A stretch of 64,000 nucleotides of DNA, from NCBI RefSeq assembly GCF_029227915.1, contig NC_079878.1, positions 6,944,001 through 7,008,000 on the forward strand. The letters run 5' to 3'. Each line of letters begins with the position of its first letter. Positions within the stretch are counted from its first letter, which is position 1. The position numbers and the translations under genes are program-made. The DNA is from Hydractinia symbiolongicarpus (lineage: Eukaryota; Cnidaria; Hydrozoa; Anthoathecata; Hydractiniidae). Below, one piece after another: positions 60,954 to 64,000 of this stretch. The notes below the pieces were generated by a model that was given only the letters and a program-made list of their open reading frames with translations, ran no database searches and was not told the DNA's origin.

Positions 60954-61135
60954 GTGAACGCGTGAACACGGACTCACTTCCTAAGTCAACTCTAAGCAAA
61001 ATACTTTTATTTTTTTACTCAAAACGTTACCGTCATATTTCTCACGCTTTGATACGAGTCCAAGCAATGCAAATAGCCGCAACCCGCTCGAAAGAGGAGT
61101 CATGTTAGGCCAACTTTAAACGGACATTCCCTGAA

Positions 61136-61208
61136 AGCCCTCGGAGAGATTTGAACTCTCGACCCCTGGTTTACAAGACCAGTGCTCTAACCCCTGAGCT
61201 ACGAAGGC
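61136..61208 (-). tRNA. tRNA-Thr(TGT)
   Basis: Unit 88; no change seen. Confidence 0.95.
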
Positions 61209-61357
61209 ACGCGATCCTTGCCAAATACGAAAAGTCGGTGCATCAGGCAAAACAGGCCAGTTGCAACGTGTACTTGCCATAAAGTGATACCGTCAATGCC
61301 CTACTGGACCATGACTATTCTAATCACGGACCTCAGCTTTCCCGTTAACATCCACGG

Positions 61358-61450
61358 GCTCCAGTGGCGTAGTCGGTTAGCGCGTCGTACTTATAAGTCA
61401 GTATCGACAAAGACATGCGAAGATCGGGAGTTCGAGCCTCCCCTGGAGCA
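61358..61450 (+). tRNA. tRNA-Ile(TAT), intron
   Basis: Unit 88; no change seen. Confidence 0.95.
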
Positions 61451-61574
61451 AGGTTTCTTTTCATGCGCCGTCAACACACGCCACAGCACGGGCAGATCAC
61501 CAGTAAAATCTAGCAACGTGGCAGTGCACCCAGGTTGTTTTGATCCCGTCAACGTGACGGCAAAGCCCGTAAAA

Positions 61575-61648
61575 TGGCCAGTGTGGGGCTCGAACCCACG
61601 ACATTCGCGTTATTAGCACGACGCTCTAGCCGACTGAGCTAACCGACC
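61575..61648 (-). tRNA. tRNA-Ile(AAT), acceptor wobble variant
   Basis: Unit 89. T3-G70 from 61646, linked to a flank change at 61655. Confidence 0.93.
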
Positions 61649-61830
61649 GTGAACACGTGAACACGGACTCACTTCCTAAGTCAACTCTAAGCAAAATACT
61701 TTTATTTTTTTACTCAAAACGTAACCGTCATATTTCTCACGCTTTGATACGAGTCCAAGCAATGCAAATAGCCGCAACCCGCTCGAAAGAGGAGTCATGT
61801 TAGGCCAACTTTAAACGGACATTCCCTGAA

Positions 61831-61903
61831 AGCCCTCGGAGAGATTTGAACTCTCGACCCCTGGTTTACAAGACCAGTGCTCTAACCCCTGAGCTACGAA
61901 GGC
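61831..61903 (-). tRNA. tRNA-Thr(TGT)
   Basis: Unit 89; no change seen. Confidence 0.95.
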
Positions 61904-62052
61904 ACGCGATCCTTGCCAAATACGAAAAGTCGGTGCATCAGGCAAAACAGGCCAGTTGCAACGTGTACTTGCCATAAAGTGATACCGTCAATGCCCTACT
62001 GGACCATGACTATTCTAATCACGGACCTCAGCTTTCCCGTTAACATCCACGG

Positions 62053-62145
62053 GCTCCAGTGGCGTAGTCGGTTAGCGCGTCGTACTTATAAGTCAGTATC
62101 GACAAAGACATGCGAAGATCGGGAGTTCGAGCCTCCCCTGGAGCA
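62053..62145 (+). tRNA. tRNA-Ile(TAT), intron
   Basis: Unit 89; no change seen. Confidence 0.95.
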
Positions 62146-62269
62146 AGGTTTCTTTTCATGCGCCGTCAACACACGCCACAGCACGGGCAGATCACCAGTA
62201 AAATCTAGCAACGTGGCAGTGCACCCAGGTTGTTTTGATCCCGTCAACGTGACGGCAAAGCCCGTAAAA

Positions 62270-62343
62270 TGGCCAGTGTGGGGCTCGAACCCACGACATT
62301 CGCGTTATTAGCACGACGCTCTAGCCGACTGAGCTAACCGGCC
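62270..62343 (-). tRNA. tRNA-Ile(AAT)
   Basis: Unit 90; no change seen. Followed upstream by a T6 tract, as in unit 86. Confidence 0.95.
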
Positions 62344-62524
62344 GTGAACGCGTGAACACGGACTCACTTCCTAAGTCAACTCTAAGCAAAATACTTTTAT
62401 TTTTTACTCAAAACGTTACCGTCATATTTCTCACGCTTTGATACGAGTCCAAGCAATGCAAATAGCCGCAACCCGCTCGAAAGAGGAGTCATGTTAGGCC
62501 AACTTCAAACGGACATTCCCTGAA

Positions 62525-62597
62525 AGCCCTCGGAGAGATTTGAACTCTCGACCCCTGGTTTACAAGACCAGTGCTCTAACCCCTGAGCTACGAAGGC
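62525..62597 (-). tRNA. tRNA-Thr(TGT)
   Basis: Unit 90; body unchanged. Confidence 0.95.
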
Positions 62598-62746
62598 ACG
62601 CGATCCTTGCCAAATACGAAAAGTCGGTGCATCAGGCAAAACAGGCCAGTTGCAACGTGTACTTGCCATAAAGTGATACCGTCAATGCCCTACTGGACCA
62701 TGACTATTCTAATCACGGACCTCAGCTTTCCCGTTAACATCCACGG

Positions 62747-62839
62747 GCTCCAGTGGCGTAGTCGGTTAGCGCGTCGTACTTATAAGTCAGTATCGACAAA
62801 GACATGCGAAGATCGGGAGTTCGAGCCTCCCCTGGAGCA
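62747..62839 (+). tRNA. tRNA-Ile(TAT), intron
   Basis: Unit 90; no change seen. Confidence 0.95.
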
Positions 62840-62963
62840 AGGTTTCTTTTCATGCGCCGTCAACACACGCCACAGCACGGGCAGATCACCAGTAAAATCT
62901 AGCAACGTGGCAGTGCACCCAGGTTGTTTTGATCCCGTCAACGTGACGGCAAAGCCCGTAAAA

Positions 62964-63037
62964 TGGCCAGTGTGGGGCTCGAACCCACGACATTCGCGTT
63001 ATTAGCACGACGCTCTAGCCGACTGAGCTAACCGGCC
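62964..63037 (-). tRNA. tRNA-Ile(AAT)
   Basis: Unit 91; no change seen. Confidence 0.95.
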
Positions 63038-63219
63038 GTGAACGCGTGAACACGGACTCACTTCCTAAGTCAACTCTAAGCAAAATACTTTTATTTTTTT
63101 ACTCAAAACGTTACCGTCATATTTCTCACGCTTTGATACGAGTCCAAGCAATGCAAATAGCCGCAACCCGCTCGAAAGAGGAGTCATGTTAGGCCAACTT
63201 TAAACGGACATTCCCTGAA

Positions 63220-63292
63220 AGCCCTCGGAGAGATTTGAACTCTCGACCCCTGGTTTACAAGACCAGTGCTCTAACCCCTGAGCTACGAAGGC
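63220..63292 (-). tRNA. tRNA-Thr(TGT)
   Basis: Unit 91; no change seen. Confidence 0.95.
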
Positions 63293-63441
63293 ACGCGATC
63301 CTTGCCAAATACGAAAAGTCGGTGCATCAGGCAAAACAGGCCAGTTGCAACGTGTACTTGCCATAAAGTGATACCGTCAATGCCCTACTGGACCATGACT
63401 ATTCTAATCACGGACCTCAGCTTTCCCGTTAACATCCACGG

Positions 63442-63534
63442 GCTCCAGTGGCGTAGTCGGTTAGCGCGTCGTACTTATAAGTCAGTATCGACAAAGACAT
63501 GCGAAGATCGGGAGTTCGAGCCTCCCCTGGAGCA
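63442..63534 (+). tRNA. tRNA-Ile(TAT), intron
   Basis: Unit 91; no change seen. Confidence 0.95.
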
Positions 63535-63658
63535 AGGTTTCTTTTCATGCGCCGTCAACACACGCCACAGCACGGGCAGATCACCAGTAAAATCTAGCAA
63601 CGTGGCAGTGCACCCAGGTTGTTTTGATCCCGTCAACGTGACGGCAAAGCCCGTAAAA

Positions 63659-63732
63659 TGGCCAGTGTGGGGCTCGAACCCACGACATTCGCGTTATTAG
63701 CACGACGCTCTAGCCGACTGAGCTAACCGACC
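63659..63732 (-). tRNA. tRNA-Ile(AAT), acceptor wobble variant
   Basis: Unit 92. T3-G70 from 63730, with the flank change at 63739 as in unit 89. Confidence 0.93.
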
Positions 63733-63914
63733 GTGAACACGTGAACACGGACTCACTTCCTAAGTCAACTCTAAGCAAAATACTTTTATTTTTTTACTCA
63801 AAACGTTACCGTCATATTTCTCACGCTTTGATACGAGTCCAAGCAATGCAAATAGCCGCAACCCGCTCGAAAGAGGAGTCATGTTAGGCCAACTTTAAAC
63901 GGACATTCCCTGAA

Positions 63915-63987
63915 AGCCCTCGGAGAGATTTGAACTCTCGACCCCTGGTTTACAAGACCAGTGCTCTAACCCCTGAGCTACGAAGGC
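63915..63987 (-). tRNA. tRNA-Thr(TGT)
   Basis: Unit 92, cut by the window edge after this gene; no change seen. Confidence 0.95.
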
Positions 63988-64000
63988 ACGCGATCCTTGC

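Larger units (their letters stand above)
1..64000. repeat. Tandem array of a 695-bp three-tRNA unit (about 92 units)
   Basis: The same sequence recurs every 695 bases from edge to edge, with roughly zero to six differences per unit. Each full unit encodes tRNA-Ile(AAT) (-), tRNA-Thr(TGT) (-) and tRNA-Ile(TAT) (+). Spacing is exact for the first 35 units. Later exceptions are two 340-bp units, one unit short by 288 bp, one by 12 bp, several by 1 bp and one longer by 2 bp. Tandem tRNA units are known in other eukaryotes (Entamoeba tRNA arrays, the Xenopus laevis tDNA repeat). The nearly identical spacers imply concerted evolution by unequal exchange or gene conversion. Both ends of the window fall inside units, so the true copy number is larger. 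Confidence 0.99.

Noticed and set aside
1-64000. CRISPR array
   Set aside because: The spacing is regular, but the entire 695 bp repeats, there are no short repeats with unique spacers, and there are no cas genes. The content is eukaryotic tRNA genes.
1-64000. tRNA-derived SINE or other mobile element array
   Set aside because: The tRNA bodies are intact cloverleaves with terminators. There is no A-rich tail, no target-site duplication and no reverse-transcriptase-related sequence, and copies are in strict tandem.
1-64000. Bacterial or organellar tRNA cluster
   Set aside because: Anticodon AAT for Ile, an intron after position 37, pol III T4 stops and no encoded CCA argue for a nuclear eukaryotic locus.
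1-64000. Entamoeba-type tRNA array
   Set aside because: The layout is similar in principle, but the spacers lack the short tandem repeats and strong A+T bias typical of Entamoeba arrays, and the tRNA bodies look metazoan. I cannot exclude other protists from the sequence alone.

Overview
The whole window is one tandem array of a 695-bp unit carrying three tRNA genes. In order along the + strand these are tRNA-Ile(AAT) on the minus strand, tRNA-Thr(TGT) on the minus strand, and an intron-containing tRNA-Ile(TAT) on the plus strand. I count about 92 units and 276 tRNA loci: 94 Ile(AAT), one of them only a 5' half; 92 Thr(TGT), one of them a rearranged pseudogene; and 90 Ile(TAT). Base 1 and base 64000 both lie inside a unit, so the array continues beyond both edges. 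No protein-coding gene, rRNA, mobile element or CRISPR array was found.

The organism is a eukaryote, most likely an animal. An A34 (inosine) anticodon for isoleucine, no encoded CCA, oligo-T RNA polymerase III terminators, internal A and B boxes and a 19-nt intron after position 37 of tRNA-Ile(UAU) are all eukaryotic traits, and the tRNA bodies closely resemble metazoan ones. I cannot name a species.

In unit 1 the layout is: Ile(AAT) 37-110 (-), spacer 182 bp, Thr(TGT) 293-365 (-), spacer 149 bp shared by divergent starts, Ile(TAT) 515-607 (+), then 124 bp between convergent 3' ends to the next unit. Unit n is numbered here by its Ile(AAT)-Thr-Ile(TAT) trio. Units 1-35 (to about 24.3 kb) keep exact 695-bp spacing with substitutions only. 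All length changes lie to the right: two 340-bp truncated units (24.3 and 27.4 kb), 1-nt losses at 46.15, 48.23 and 54.9 kb, a 288-bp deletion at 48.41 kb, a rearranged unit at 58.4 kb, and T-tract changes at 59.6-62.4 kb.

Shared rare variants show multi-unit duplications with spacings of 3120, 4170, 1390, 2084, 2085 and 2781 bp, so the array evolves by unequal exchange and local conversion of blocks of 2-6 units. Many copies carry stem-breaking substitutions, especially in the tRNA-Thr acceptor stem, as expected if a large surplus of genes relaxes selection on single copies. Substitutions listed per copy are those I saw by eye; 'no change seen' means none was noticed.
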